A program made the position numbers and the translations under genes. A DNA stretch of 64,000 nucleotides from Spirosoma sp. KUDC1026 (GTDB lineage Bacteria > Bacteroidota > Bacteroidia > Cytophagales > Spirosomataceae): positions 976,001-1,040,000 of the forward strand of contig NZ_CP056032.1 of NCBI RefSeq assembly GCF_013375035.1, read 5' to 3'. The notes beneath the pieces were generated by a model. That model did not search any database. It was not told the DNA's origin and worked only from the letters and a program-made list of their open reading frames with translations. This document shows positions 1-8,569 of the stretch, in pieces. The first letter of the stretch is position 1, and each line of letters begins with the position of its first letter.

Positions 1-2
1 CT

Positions 3-1373
3 GAAATGCTCGAGCTCGTTGTGGAAGGCGGTAAAGCGCGGGGTATCATTACGCGAAACCTGATCACCGGTAAAATCGAATCGCATTCGGGGCATGCTGT
101 ACTGCTGTGCACGGGCGGTTATGGTAACGTGTTTTACCTGTCGACCAACGCCATGGGCTCGAACGTAACGGCGGCCTGGCGGGCGCACAAAAAAGGAGCG
201 TTTTTCGCCAATCCGTGCTTTACGCAAATTCACCCCACCTGTATTCCTGTATCAGGCCACTACCAGTCGAAGCTGACGCTGATGTCGGAGTCGCTACGGA
301 ATGATGGCCGGGTGTGGGTGCCGAAAACGGTAGAAGACGCCGAAAGAATCCGGAAAGGTCAATTGAAACCCGCTGATCTGCCCGAAGACAAGCGGGATTA
401 CTTCCTCGAACGTCGTTACCCATCATTCGGTAACCTGGTTCCCCGTGACGTTGCATCGCGTAACGCCAAAAACATGTGCGACGAAGGTCGTGGTGTAGCT
501 AAAACGGGACTGGCGGTTTACCTCGATTTCGCGGACGCCATCAAGCGGGACGGTCTGAAAACGATCGAAGCGAAATACGGTAACCTGTTTGAGATGTACG
601 AAAAAATCACCGGTGAGAATCCCTACGAAACGCCGATGATGATTTACCCTGCTGTACACTACACTATGGGTGGGCTTTGGGTTGACTACAACCTAATGAC
701 GAACATTCCTGGTTTGTATGCACTGGGTGAAGCAAACTTCTCAGATCATGGTGCAAACCGGCTGGGTGCCTCGGCGCTGATGCAGGGGCTGGCTGATGGC
801 TACTTCGTTATTCCATACACCATTGGTGACTATCTGGCTACGATTGGCCCTGCTGATAAAATCCCCGTTGATTCGCCGGCCTTTAAAGAAGCTGAGAAGA
901 AAGTAAATGATCAGATTAAGCAACTGCTGACTATCAAAGGAGAACGCCCTGTTGATGATCTGCACAAAGAGCTTGGTCATATCATGTGGGAATACTGCGG
1001 TATGTCTCGTACGGCTGAAGGGCTGAAAATTGCGAAAAGCAAGATTCAGGCGCTGAAAAAAGAATTCTGGTCGAACGTAAAAATTCTCGGTGATGCCGAG
1101 GAGATGAACCAGGCGCTTGAAGCAGCCGGTCGTGTAGCAGACTTTATCGAGCTAGGCGAACTGATGGTCGACGACGCGCTGAACCGGAACGAATCGTGCG
1201 GTGGACACTTCCGTGAAGAATATCAGACACCAGACGGCGAAGCACTGCGTGATGATGAAAACTACGCGTACGTAGCGGCCTGGGAGTATGCCGGCGAAAA
1301 TCAGCCAGAAATACTCAATAAAGAAATCTTAGAGTTCGAGAATGTGAAACTAACACAACGGAGCTATAAGTAA
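3..1373 (+). CDS. sdhA: Succinate dehydrogenase/fumarate reductase flavoprotein subunit (5' end outside window)
   Basis: This is the catalytic FAD subunit of succinate:quinone oxidoreductase, which oxidises succinate to fumarate at the inner face of the cytoplasmic membrane. The frame is open from the first base, so the N-terminal FAD-binding part lies outside the window. The fragment keeps the HPTCIP substrate-site segment and the late FAD-binding motif [11 protein letters not shown], followed by the helical C-terminal domain of the family. It ends with TAA and sdhB follows after about 96 bases in the usual sdhA-sdhB order. Identification is firm; only the start is missing. Confidence 0.96.
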   Translation, partial: EMLELVVEGGKARGIITRNLITGKIESHSGHAVLLCTGGYGNVFYLSTNAMGSNVTAAWRAHKKGAFFANPCFTQIHPTCIPVSGHYQSKLTLMSESLRNDGRVWVPKTVEDAERIRKGQLKPADLPEDKRDYFLERRYPSFGNLVPRDVASRNAKNMCDEGRGVAKTGLAVYLDFADAIKRDGLKTIEAKYGNLFEMYEKITGENPYETPMMIYPAVHYTMGGLWVDYNLMTNIPGLYALGEANFSDHGANRLGASALMQGLADGYFVIPYTIGDYLATIGPADKIPVDSPAFKEAEKKVNDQIKQLLTIKGERPVDDLHKELGHIMWEYCGMSRTAEGLKIAKSKIQALKKEFWSNVKILGDAEEMNQALEAAGRVADFIELGELMVDDALNRNESCGGHFREEYQTPDGEALRDDENYAYVAAWEYAGENQPEILNKEILEFENVKLTQRSYK

Positions 1374-1469
1374 GAGTTCTAAAGTTGTAGGGTTATAAAT
1401 TTGTCTAGTTTGCTCATGCACAGAACTTTATAACTCTATGACTATGCAACTTTACAACTTCTTAAGAAG
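1374..1469. repeat. Imperfect inverted phrase repeat between sdhA and sdhB
   Basis: The spacer holds short phrases that recur in both orientations. AAAGTTGTA and GTTATAAA on the left are answered by TTTATAAC, CAACTTTA and ACAACTT on the right. It can fold into an imperfect hairpin but has no clean U-tract. It resembles the inverted intergenic repeats at 36779-36855 and 55664-55783 in style, not in sequence. A role in mRNA processing or stability between the two sdh genes is only a guess. Confidence 0.5.
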
Positions 1470-2228
1470 ATGAAAATTAATCTAAAAGTCTGGAGACAGA
1501 AAAATAGCAATACACCGGGGAAGTTGGTTGATTATCAACTGGATAATGTATCAGAAGATATGTCTTTCCTGGAAATGTTTGACGTACTGAACGATTCATT
1601 AACCCGCAAAGGTGAAGATCCAGTTACGTTTGACCATGACTGTCGCGAAGGAATTTGCGGTACATGCTCTATGTACATCAATGGCCGGGCGCACGGTCCA
1701 CAAACGGGGGCTACGACTTGCCAACTGCACATGCGTTCGTTCAGCGATGGCGATACGATCGTTGTCGAACCCTGGCGCGCACGGGCGTTCCCTGTTGTAA
1801 AAGACCTGATGGTTGATCGGTCTGCGTTTGACCGGGTAATTCAGGCAGGTGGTTACGTATCAATCAACACCGGTTCGGCGCGTGATGCTAACGAAATTCT
1901 AATTCCTCGTACTATCGCTGACGAAGCAATGGATGCGGCTGCCTGCATTGGTTGCGGTGCCTGCGTTGCGGCCTGTAAGAATGCATCGGCGATGCTGTTC
2001 GTTTCAGCCAAAGTGTCTCAACTGGCTCTGTTGCCACAAGGACAGGCTGAGCAACGCGAACGGGCTGAGCGCATGGTTGCGCAGATGGACTCCGAAGGTT
2101 TTGGTGCCTGCTCGTTTACGGGTGCCTGCTCGGTTGAGTGCCCTAAATCGATCTCATTGGATCACATCGCCCGTCTGAACCGGGAATACCTGGGAGCAAA
2201 ACTGACCTCTGACAACGTTCAGGGATAA
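1470..2228 (+). CDS. sdhB: Succinate dehydrogenase/fumarate reductase iron-sulfur subunit
   Basis: This 252-residue subunit passes electrons from the SdhA flavin to quinone through three iron-sulfur clusters. The [2Fe-2S] ligands are Cys58, Cys63, Cys66 and Cys84 in a CREGICGTC context. Cys159, Cys162 and Cys165 plus Cys224 fit the [4Fe-4S] site, and Cys169, Cys214 and Cys220 fit the [3Fe-4S] site. Length and cysteine spacing are normal for the type B SdhB of Bacteroidota. It follows sdhA on the same strand and ends before a strong terminator. The ATG at 1470 is the natural start; there is no Shine-Dalgarno sequence, as elsewhere in the window. Confidence 0.97.
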   Translation: MKINLKVWRQKNSNTPGKLVDYQLDNVSEDMSFLEMFDVLNDSLTRKGEDPVTFDHDCREGICGTCSMYINGRAHGPQTGATTCQLHMRSFSDGDTIVVEPWRARAFPVVKDLMVDRSAFDRVIQAGGYVSINTGSARDANEILIPRTIADEAMDAAACIGCGACVAACKNASAMLFVSAKVSQLALLPQGQAEQRERAERMVAQMDSEGFGACSFTGACSVECPKSISLDHIARLNREYLGAKLTSDNVQG

Positions 2229-2243
2229 GTATAAATTATATTT

Positions 2244-2286
2244 AAAAAAGCCGACGCTTTCTCTTGAAGGCGCCGGCTTTTTTGTT
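2244..2286 (+). terminator. Rho-independent terminator after sdhB
   Basis: An A-rich GCCGACGC arm pairs with GCGCCGGC, with one mismatched position, and is followed by six Ts. It ends the sdh transcript. Confidence 0.9.
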
Positions 2287-2356
2287 GAAATAAAATTAAA
2301 ACGTACTGCAACCATTCGTCTTATATTCGAATCAATAACCTAGACAAATCGATATT

Positions 2357-2689
2357 ATGAAAGTAATACATTCTGTTTTGATGATGGCTGGACTCTTTAT
2401 TTTTACTTCAGTGAAGACGAAAGCTCAGCTGAATACTTATTCGGCAGGTTCTCCTACATCCATACTGATACCCGTACAGCCTAAGACTGACCAGCCCAAG
2501 ACACTGTTCAACCCGCTTGCTAACTTGCTAAATTCACCCAAAGATTCAGTCCGTTATGTTTCGAACGTAAAAGAAATCGTAAACATGGACGAGTTGGGAA
2601 ATTTAAGTAGGCGGGCAAATTCCATGCTCATTATGAGACAGACCTTAATAGGCACACATAGTATCAATAGAGAAAGAAAAAGAGAGTAA
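2357..2689 (+). CDS. Small secreted protein of unknown function
   Basis: This 110-residue protein begins with a clear signal peptide (Lys, then a hydrophobic stretch, likely cleaved near KTKAQ at about residue 24). The mature part is short, rich in Asn, Ser, Pro and basic residues, and ends in a very basic tail (RERKRE). I recognise no domain. It lies 49 bases upstream of the small parvulin-like gene on the same strand, so the two may be co-transcribed. Base use is a little more AT-rich than the sdh genes. It may be a lineage-restricted envelope protein. Confidence 0.65.
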   Translation: MKVIHSVLMMAGLFIFTSVKTKAQLNTYSAGSPTSILIPVQPKTDQPKTLFNPLANLLNSPKDSVRYVSNVKEIVNMDELGNLSRRANSMLIMRQTLIGTHSINRERKRE

Positions 2690-2738
2690 GCGCATCATCT
2701 GACGGTGTCAATGCAGGAGCATAAAATCATAAGCCCAT

Positions 2739-3143
2739 ATGGCTAACGTAAAGATTATCCAGATTTTCGCTATTTTACTATTTCCCATTATAGCAGAAGC
2801 CCAGTTCTATAACAGGCTGACAAACAACAATGTAAATTATAATGATTCGACCGCCAAAGTAGCAATTGGGGCGCTAAGTGATTCCTTGCATCAGGGCAAA
2901 TCATTTACTGACCTAGCATTCAAATATTCTCAGGATCCAGGGTCATATAAGCAAGGTGGTGAGTTAAAGCCAAACACAATGGAAGGCTTTGTCAAGGAAT
3001 ACAAAAAGGCTGTATTCAAATTAAATCCAGGTGAAACATCTCTGCCTTTTAGAAGTGAATTTGGCTACCACATTGTACAGTTAGTTTCGAGAAAAGACAA
3101 TGTATTCGTTACCAGGCATATTCTCCTTCGTGTAGATCCCTGA
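2739..3143 (+). CDS. Secreted parvulin-type (PpiC/rotamase) peptidyl-prolyl isomerase-like protein
   Basis: This 134-residue protein has a signal peptide ending near IAEAQ (about residue 22), then a parvulin-like region. Family hallmarks are visible in order: G-K-S-F-x-x-L-A, YSQDPGS, GGEL, AVFKLNPGE and FGYHIVQL. Rotamases of this class isomerise X-Pro bonds in periplasmic and outer-membrane proteins. The domain lacks the usual first strand (an HIL motif before the first helix), yet a TRHILLRV segment occurs at the C-terminus, as if the strand order were permuted or the gene were an internal slice of a multi-domain SurA/PpiD-like protein. Activity is uncertain. Confidence 0.75.
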   Translation: MANVKIIQIFAILLFPIIAEAQFYNRLTNNNVNYNDSTAKVAIGALSDSLHQGKSFTDLAFKYSQDPGSYKQGGELKPNTMEGFVKEYKKAVFKLNPGETSLPFRSEFGYHIVQLVSRKDNVFVTRHILLRVDP

Positions 3144-3208
3144 GCGAGACTAGCAAAGAAAACAACAGTAAATTCCAGAGTTACTATTCAAAACATCTAC
3201 AGAAAGCT

Positions 3209-3256
3209 TTCAAAAGCAGAAGCCCGCTCAACACTGAGCGGGCTTCTGCTTTTGAA
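3209..3256. terminator. Perfect 22-bp hairpin, bidirectional terminator
   Basis: Arms at 3209-3230 and 3235-3256 are perfectly complementary around a 4-base ACAC loop. A-rich and T-rich flanks allow termination in both directions. It sits between the convergent parvulin-like gene and prfA. Confidence 0.92.
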
Positions 3257-3269
3257 ACGTTATGAAGTG

Positions 3270-4343
3270 TTAAGCCGTCGCGCCTTCTTTCAGCCGTTCG
3301 GCGTTTTCGGTGATACGTAGTTGCTCGATGAATTCGCCGATGTCACCGTCCATAACTGCCGTTAAGTTATACACCGTCATACCGATCCGATGGTCGGTTA
3401 CGCGGCTTTGTGGGTAGTTGTACGTCCGTATTTTGTCGGAACGGTCACCGCTGCCCACCATCGTTTTCCGCTGCGAAGCGATGGCGTCGTTGTGTTTCTG
3501 TAACTCAATTTCGTACAACCGTGACCGAAGTACAGTAAGAGCTTTGTCCAGGTTCTTCAACTGCGAACGTTCATCCTGACATTGTACGACTAGTCCCGTT
3601 GGGATGTGGGTCAGACGAACGGCCGAGTATGTTGTGTTAACGGACTGACCACCGGCCCCCGACGAACAGAACGTATCTTTCCGGATGTCGTTCATGTTAA
3701 TTTCCACGTCAACTTCTTCAGCTTCGGGTAGCACGGCCACACTGGCGGCCGAGGTGTGAATCCGACCCTGGGTTTCGGTGGCGGGTACGCGCTGAACCCG
3801 GTGTACACCCGACTCAAATTTGAGTTTGCCGTACACGTCTTCGCCTTCGACCTCGGCAATGATTTCTTTGTATCCACCCGACGTACCTTCCGTATAATCG
3901 ACCAGCGACATGCGCCAGCCCATTTTCTCGCAGAAACGCTGGTACATCCGGAAGAGATCACCCGCGAAAATGGCCGCTTCGTCACCACCCGTACCGCCCC
4001 GGATTTCGAGAATGACGTTTTTGCTGTCATTCGGATCTTTCGGGATCAGCATTTCCTTTAGCGTTTCCTCCATCGTTTCCCGGCGTGGCATCAACTCGTC
4101 CAGCTCAGTTTTCGCCATTTCCCGAAAATCTTCGTCTTTTTCGGTCGCTAGAATCTGTTTGGCATTGTCGATTTCCTGGAGCAGTTGCGTGTACGCCTGA
4201 TACTGCGTAACAATCTTTTCTAGGTCTTTATATTCCTTACTCAGCTTCATGAATCGCTTTTGGTCCGAAACAACTTCGGGCTGCACGATTTGCTGAGAAA
4301 CTTCGTCGAAGCGCTCTCTGATAGCTTCTAACTGATCAAGCAT
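3270..4343 (-). CDS. prfA: Peptide chain release factor 1
   Basis: RF1 recognises UAA and UAG in the ribosomal A site and triggers peptide release. This 357-residue protein has the GGQ catalytic tripeptide at 231-233 and the RF1-type PAT (PxT) codon-recognition motif at 187-189. RF2 would have SPF there. The helical N-terminal domain and the GGTGGDEAA segment are also typical. Length is standard. It lies 120 bases downstream of thiL on the same strand. Because RF1 reads UAG, it is relevant to the in-frame amber codon in the blaR1 frame at 9368-9370. Confidence 0.98.
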   Translation of the reverse strand: MLDQLEAIRERFDEVSQQIVQPEVVSDQKRFMKLSKEYKDLEKIVTQYQAYTQLLQEIDNAKQILATEKDEDFREMAKTELDELMPRRETMEETLKEMLIPKDPNDSKNVILEIRGGTGGDEAAIFAGDLFRMYQRFCEKMGWRMSLVDYTEGTSGGYKEIIAEVEGEDVYGKLKFESGVHRVQRVPATETQGRIHTSAASVAVLPEAEEVDVEINMNDIRKDTFCSSGAGGQSVNTTYSAVRLTHIPTGLVVQCQDERSQLKNLDKALTVLRSRLYEIELQKHNDAIASQRKTMVGSGDRSDKIRTYNYPQSRVTDHRIGMTVYNLTAVMDGDIGEFIEQLRITENAERLKEGATA

Positions 4344-4463
4344 AACGTATATGGCTAGACTGCTACCTGTAGCAGCGAACGTACTGATTAATAAAAGACA
4401 AAATTACGAAAATCCTGCCAGTTACCGCTACCTGCGCCAAACCAGCTAACTGTGCGACCGGAA

Positions 4464-5495
4464 TTACTGAGCCGCGTTATTCCCCCATCCCTGCGCCCGA
4501 ATCGGGGTCTGCTGACCGGCTTTCGTGGCCAGAATAACCTGTGCCGGGTCGGCAGTTAGATAACCAATGGCCGTGATACGTGCGTTGGTTGATAACTTAT
4601 CGAATTCCTGTGGTCGGACGGTAAATAATAGTTCGTAGTCTTCGCCACCGTTCAGGGCCGCCGTTACGGGGCTGATCTTGAATTCTTCGGCCGCTAGGTG
4701 CGTCTGGTCATCGATCGGCAGATTCTCGTCGAAAATAACCGCGCCTGTGCCTGACTGCCGGCAGAGATGGAGTAGTTCAGAAGCGAGCCCGTCCGAAATA
4801 TCGATCATAGCTGTTGGCCGAATGCCCAGGTCCCGCAGTTCGTGAACAATGTCAGTGCGGGCGTCGGGACGAAGTTGTCGTTGAAGCAAATAACTCCGCT
4901 CTTCCGAGATGGACGGCTGCATATTCGGATCGGCCAGGAACACCTGTTTCTCCCGTTCGAGCAGCTGTAGGCCCAGATAAGCCGAGCCCAGATCGCCCGT
5001 TACGCACAGAACGTCGTTAGGCTGCGCCGTGTGCCGGTACGTAATCAGATCTTTGGCTACTTTACCTAATACCGAAACCGACAGGATAAGACCGGATCGC
5101 GACGAAGACGTATCGCCCCCGACCAGATCAACATTATATGCTTCGCAAGCCGCCCGGATACCTTCATATAGTTCATCAACGGCTTCCACCGGAAAGCGGC
5201 TGCTCAGACCAATATTGACCGTAATTTGCAGCGGCAGGCCGTTCATGGCCGCAATGTCCGATACGTTAATCGCCACTACTTTATAGCCCAGGTGCTTCAG
5301 AGGCATATAGGTCAGATCGAAATGAACGCCCTCAACCATCATGTCCGTTGCCAGCAGGCCGTACTCATCGCCCCAGTCGAACACGGCTGCGTCGTCGCCA
5401 ATGCCGCGAACCGTTTCGGGATGCGTAGGGGCGGGGGTTGCCTGGCGAATGCGTTCAATCAGGCCAAACTCCCCCAGTGTATTCAAATCAGTCAT
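4464..5495 (-). CDS. thiL: Thiamine-monophosphate kinase
   Basis: ThiL phosphorylates thiamine monophosphate with ATP to give thiamine diphosphate, the last step of the cofactor pathway. Family motifs are present in order: GIGDDAAVF near the N-terminus, DMMVEGVHFD, NVSDIAAMNG, VGGDTSSS, DISDGL and NGGEDYELLF. These are the metal- and nucleotide-binding segments of the PurM/SelD superfamily. I chose the ATG at 5495 (343 residues) rather than an in-frame TTG four codons earlier, because the upstream part is a T-rich terminator tail. A terminator-like hairpin ends 12 bases upstream of the start. Confidence 0.96.
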   Translation of the reverse strand: MTDLNTLGEFGLIERIRQATPAPTHPETVRGIGDDAAVFDWGDEYGLLATDMMVEGVHFDLTYMPLKHLGYKVVAINVSDIAAMNGLPLQITVNIGLSSRFPVEAVDELYEGIRAACEAYNVDLVGGDTSSSRSGLILSVSVLGKVAKDLITYRHTAQPNDVLCVTGDLGSAYLGLQLLEREKQVFLADPNMQPSISEERSYLLQRQLRPDARTDIVHELRDLGIRPTAMIDISDGLASELLHLCRQSGTGAVIFDENLPIDDQTHLAAEEFKISPVTAALNGGEDYELLFTVRPQEFDKLSTNARITAIGYLTADPAQVILATKAGQQTPIRAQGWGNNAAQ

Positions 5496-5507
5496 AATTA
5501 AAAACAA

Positions 5508-5540
5508 AAAGCCGTTCCGCTTGCTTTTCGGAACGGCTTT
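5508..5540 (-). terminator. Terminator of the lipoprotein gene, close to the thiL start
   Basis: AAAGCCGTTCCG at 5508-5519 pairs perfectly with CGGAACGGCTTT at 5529-5540. On the minus strand the hairpin is followed by TTTTTGTTTTTAATT and then the thiL ATG. It probably ends the 6014-5565 transcript. Confidence 0.85.
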
Positions 5541-5564
5541 CGGCCCAAATTGGTTTGTTCGGGC

Positions 5565-6014
5565 TTATGGATTTGACAGGGTATATTTATTGATTGTACC
5601 GCCGGTTTTGCGATCGCCGGATATGCGGGTCAGCACGACTGAATTATCTGTCAGATCACTGATGTCAAATTCAAGCGTACCACCTGACTCAGACGGCGCA
5701 GGGTTCAGGTTAGTCAGCACCAGCCGGGTATCCGACGTTAACGAATACTGACCAACAAACAGGTTACCGTCGAAGGCGTTATATCTCGCTACGGGAGGAT
5801 TGCTTAAATCCAGCTTAAAGGCGGAGTAACCTGGTTTAGCGTTACTGGTACCTCCCCGGGTGTAAACTGTTGTGCTATTTTCTTCGGCTCTCTGAGCCGT
5901 CCAGACTTTCGCAATCCGCTCCGATACGGGGGCTACTTTCTTGCCACCACAGCTCGCGAGGAAGCCGGTAAGCACGAAGGATAATAGAAAAGAAATGAGA
6001 GAATTCGTTCTCAT
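5565..6014 (-). CDS. Lipoprotein of unknown function
   Basis: This 149-residue protein starts MRTNS and has a lipobox LASC, so the cysteine near residue 22 should be lipidated and the protein anchored in the envelope. The mature part reads like a small all-beta domain (alternating hydrophobic pattern, VARYNAFDGNLFVGQYSL, LEFDISDL). It may bind or hold an extracytoplasmic ligand, but I recognise no family. The frame continues upstream without an ATG, so the ATG at 6014 directly before the signal is the better start. A terminator follows. Confidence 0.75.
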   Translation of the reverse strand: MRTNSLISFLLSFVLTGFLASCGGKKVAPVSERIAKVWTAQRAEENSTTVYTRGGTSNAKPGYSAFKLDLSNPPVARYNAFDGNLFVGQYSLTSDTRLVLTNLNPAPSESGGTLEFDISDLTDNSVVLTRISGDRKTGGTINKYTLSNP

Positions 6015-6110
6015 AGTTAATTGATTCCTTAAATCAGAAGTGGCTAAAGTTACACTAATTTTGTGAGCGGCTGCAAAAATGGTACCCAATATTTGAGTAG
6101 CCGTACGGGA

Positions 6111-6365
6111 ATGTACAACAAGACACAAACAGATTCCTTAAAACAATACACGCGCGCTCAACTGGCACTACGTAATGGAACGGATCGCGACGAAATCTGG
6201 TGTGCTCACGCCGGACTTATTTATGATGTTTCCAGCTCAAGGCTCTGGCGGAACGGTAAGCACTATGAGCACTGGGCCGGGCAGGATCTCACCGCCGAAC
6301 TGGCCAACGCTCCCCATGCCGACTGGGTGTTCACTAAATTTCCCGTTGTCGGCCAACTGATCTAA
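6111..6365 (+). CDS. Cytochrome b5-like heme/steroid-binding domain protein
   Basis: This 84-residue protein has the order typical of small cytochrome b5-like domains: YTRAQLALRNGTDRDEIW (entry strand), then A-H-A-G-L-I-YDVSSS, then W-x-x-G-x-H-Y-x-x-W-A-G-Q-D-L-T near the middle, and FPVVGQL at the end. The HYEHWAGQDLT segment corresponds to the heme/ligand-binding loop. Only one of the two classical axial histidines is obvious, so it may bind a steroid-like or other ligand instead. The ATG at 6111 was chosen over a GTG at 6063. It lies 17 bases before the sugar-kinase-like gene. Confidence 0.8.
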   Translation: MYNKTQTDSLKQYTRAQLALRNGTDRDEIWCAHAGLIYDVSSSRLWRNGKHYEHWAGQDLTAELANAPHADWVFTKFPVVGQLI

Positions 6366-6382
6366 TTGATTGCACCTCGCTT

Positions 6383-7225
6383 ATGATACTGATTGCCGAC
6401 AGCGGTTCAACAAAAACCGACTGGTTGCTGATTGATCGACAGGGGTCCCGCCGTGTTCTACAGACCAACGGCTTCAACCCATATTACCAGACAACGGAGC
6501 AGGTTTATACTACGTTACAGACCCAGCTTCTGCCCGAATTACCCGCTGATGATGTCACCGACGTTTTTTTCTACGGAGCTGGCTGCAGTGGTCCTGCCGT
6601 GAACCATATTATTGCGGATGCCATTCGCCGACTGCTGCCCAAGGCGCAAACGGTGGACGTAAACAGCGACATGCTGGGAGCCGCCCGGTCGGCAGCGGGG
6701 CATGAGTCGGGGATTGTGTGCATTCTGGGAACGGGTTCCAACGCCTGCCGGTATGACGGGAGTCAGATCACCCAGGGGATTCTGTCGCTGGGATTCTGGC
6801 TGGGCGACGAAGGGAGCGGGGGATACCTGGGCAAAACGTTGGTACGCGATTTTTTTCAGAACCGGCTCCCCGATGACCTGCGAATCGCCTTTGTCGGAAA
6901 GTACGCGCTCGACCGGCCCACTCTGCTGGAAAACGCGTACCAGAAACCGTATCCAAACCGATATTTCGCCGGATTTACACCCTTTCTGACCGAGCATTTG
7001 ACCCACCCATACGTACAGCAGCTGGTTATAGATGCATTCCGGTTATTTCTGGAAACATACGTCGTTCGGTTGCCGGATGCTAACAAGCTGCCGATTCACT
7101 TTGTCGGCTCGATCGCCTACTATTTTAAAGCGCAGCTAGGGCAGGCTGTTTCGCAGGCGGGGCTAGCGCTGGGTCGACTTGTCAAATCGCCTATTGATCA
7201 GCTTGCCGACTATCATCGGGCCTGA
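6383..7225 (+). CDS. BadF/BadG/BcrA/BcrD-type ATPase, N-acetylglucosamine kinase-like
   Basis: This 280-residue protein has the ASKHA fold pattern. Phosphate-1 loop DSGSTKTDWLL is at the N-terminus, FFYGAGCSG follows, then the phosphate-2 loop CILGTGSNACRYDG and the GFWLGDEGSGGYLG segment. The last two are hallmarks of the eukaryotic-type N-acetylglucosamine kinase group within the BadF family. The likely reaction is ATP-dependent phosphorylation of an amino sugar, possibly from peptidoglycan recycling. That would fit the NagZ-like GH3 protein at 30119-33208, but linkage is only inferred. The ATG at 6383 is well placed. Confidence 0.85.
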   Translation: MILIADSGSTKTDWLLIDRQGSRRVLQTNGFNPYYQTTEQVYTTLQTQLLPELPADDVTDVFFYGAGCSGPAVNHIIADAIRRLLPKAQTVDVNSDMLGAARSAAGHESGIVCILGTGSNACRYDGSQITQGILSLGFWLGDEGSGGYLGKTLVRDFFQNRLPDDLRIAFVGKYALDRPTLLENAYQKPYPNRYFAGFTPFLTEHLTHPYVQQLVIDAFRLFLETYVVRLPDANKLPIHFVGSIAYYFKAQLGQAVSQAGLALGRLVKSPIDQLADYHRA

Positions 7226-7240
7226 TTAGTTTATAAAAAA

Positions 7241-7275
7241 TTGTCTCCAACCAAGAAAGTGCTGCCGTACCTTTG
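7241..7275 (+). promoter_or_regulatory. Bacteroidota-type promoter for the ferredoxin reductase gene
   Basis: A TAnnTTTG -7 box (TACCTTTG, 7268-7275) is preceded by TTG at 7241. The spacer of 24 bases is slightly long. Transcription would start near 7282, about 90 bases before the gene. Confidence 0.55.
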
Positions 7276-7373
7276 CAGGAATACGTATCAACAAATGCGC
7301 AGCATAAGCGTTGGATAGGCTGGGCATCCTGTCCTGAATCCGACGTAAAGCGAGTGTGCAACCTGAGTGAGTA

Positions 7374-8444
7374 ATGGCAAATCGGTATTTTTTGAAAGTA
7401 AAAGAGGTGATTCGGGAAACTCCCGACGCCGTGACTATAACGTTCTGGCATCCCATTAACGAAGAGATCCGTTATCAGCCGGGTCAGTTTTTAACGTTCC
7501 TGCTCAATATCAACGGACAGAAGCTGCGTCGATCCTATTCGATGGCGTCATCGCCCCATGTAGACGTATCGCTGGCGGTATCGATCAAGCGGGTACCGGG
7601 TGGGATGGCTTCCAACTACCTCTGCGATCGAATCAAAGCGGGCGATATTCTGGAAACGCTGGAACCCATGGGCACCTTCGTCCCGAAACTGGAACCCCAG
7701 AACCGCCGGACAGTTGTTCTGGTGGGTGCGGGTAGTGGTATTACGCCCCTGTTCTCGATGGCTAAGTCAATTCTGCACGTAGAGCCAAATAGCCGGGTAT
7801 GGCTGATTTATGGCAACCGTAACCAGCAGGCAATCATTTACAAAGCGCATCTGGATGCGATGGAACAAGCCTATGGCAAGTCGCGCTTTCAGGTTACTCA
7901 CGTACTGAGTCAGCCTGAAGCTGGCTGGGATGGACTGGAAGGGCGCCTGAACCAGCATACCCTGACCCGGTTGCTGGAAGGACACCTGGCTAAAGAAATT
8001 CAGAATGCCAGCTTCTACCTCTGCGGTCCTGAAGGTCTGCTAACCGAAGTACGCTCGGCGCTGACGATTATGGGTGTACCAACCACTCAGGTGTTCAAGG
8101 AGAGCTACGCAACGGCGCCCGTTCCGGTTGGCGAAGTGATTGACGAACCCGTCACGGCTGAAGACAGCGGATCGCCAGAAGTAACAGTGCTGTACGAAGG
8201 GAGCGAATACAAATTTGCCGTAGCTCCGCATCAGACCATTCTGGAAGCCGCTCTCGATCTGGACATTGATCTACCTTATTCCTGTCAGGCCGGTATGTGC
8301 ACCGCCTGCCTGGGACGTTGCGTCTCCGGCACGGTGAAGCTGGATGAAGAGGACGGCCTGTCGGAATCCGAGCTGAAAGCCGGTTACGTTCTCACCTGCG
8401 TAGCGCATCCCGTCGGGCGGGACGTCGTGATTGAGATTGAGTAA
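7374..8444 (+). CDS. Ferredoxin-NADP reductase-type oxidoreductase with C-terminal [2Fe-2S] ferredoxin domain (PaaE-like)
   Basis: This 356-residue protein has three modules. Residues about 1-105 form an FAD-binding barrel with RSYSMASSP (flavin phosphate contact). Residues about 106-245 form an NAD(P) domain with VLVGAGSGITPLFSM and YLCGPEGLL. Residues about 265-356 are a plant-type ferredoxin domain whose cluster ligands appear as CQAGMCTACLG and a later LTC. Such proteins move electrons from NAD(P)H to an oxygenase or hydroxylase. No oxygenase gene is adjacent, so the partner is unknown. It is similar to PaaE of the phenylacetyl-CoA epoxidase, but no other paa genes are here. Confidence 0.9.
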   Translation: MANRYFLKVKEVIRETPDAVTITFWHPINEEIRYQPGQFLTFLLNINGQKLRRSYSMASSPHVDVSLAVSIKRVPGGMASNYLCDRIKAGDILETLEPMGTFVPKLEPQNRRTVVLVGAGSGITPLFSMAKSILHVEPNSRVWLIYGNRNQQAIIYKAHLDAMEQAYGKSRFQVTHVLSQPEAGWDGLEGRLNQHTLTRLLEGHLAKEIQNASFYLCGPEGLLTEVRSALTIMGVPTTQVFKESYATAPVPVGEVIDEPVTAEDSGSPEVTVLYEGSEYKFAVAPHQTILEAALDLDIDLPYSCQAGMCTACLGRCVSGTVKLDEEDGLSESELKAGYVLTCVAHPVGRDVVIEIE

Positions 8445-8470
8445 AATATAGCCGAAAAGAAGGTTTTGGT

Positions 8471-8533
8471 AGGGGTCAGGATGGTAACTAGGCCAGTGTT
8501 TTGAGCACTGACCTAGTTACCATCCTGACCCCT
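8471..8533. terminator. Long 28-bp hairpin between convergent genes
   Basis: Arms 8471-8498 and 8506-8533 match over 28 bases with a single mismatch around a 7-base loop. There is no T-run of terminator quality, so it may act as a bidirectional terminator, a transcript-end stabiliser or a mobile repeat remnant. Confidence 0.7.
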
Positions 8534-8569
8534 GATTACTTCTGTAGTGTGCCGAATACGTTGTTCCCC

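Noticed and set aside
5496-5507. TTG start for thiL giving MFLIM
   Set aside because: The four extra codons come from the T-rich tail of the preceding terminator; ATG at 5495 fits the family better.
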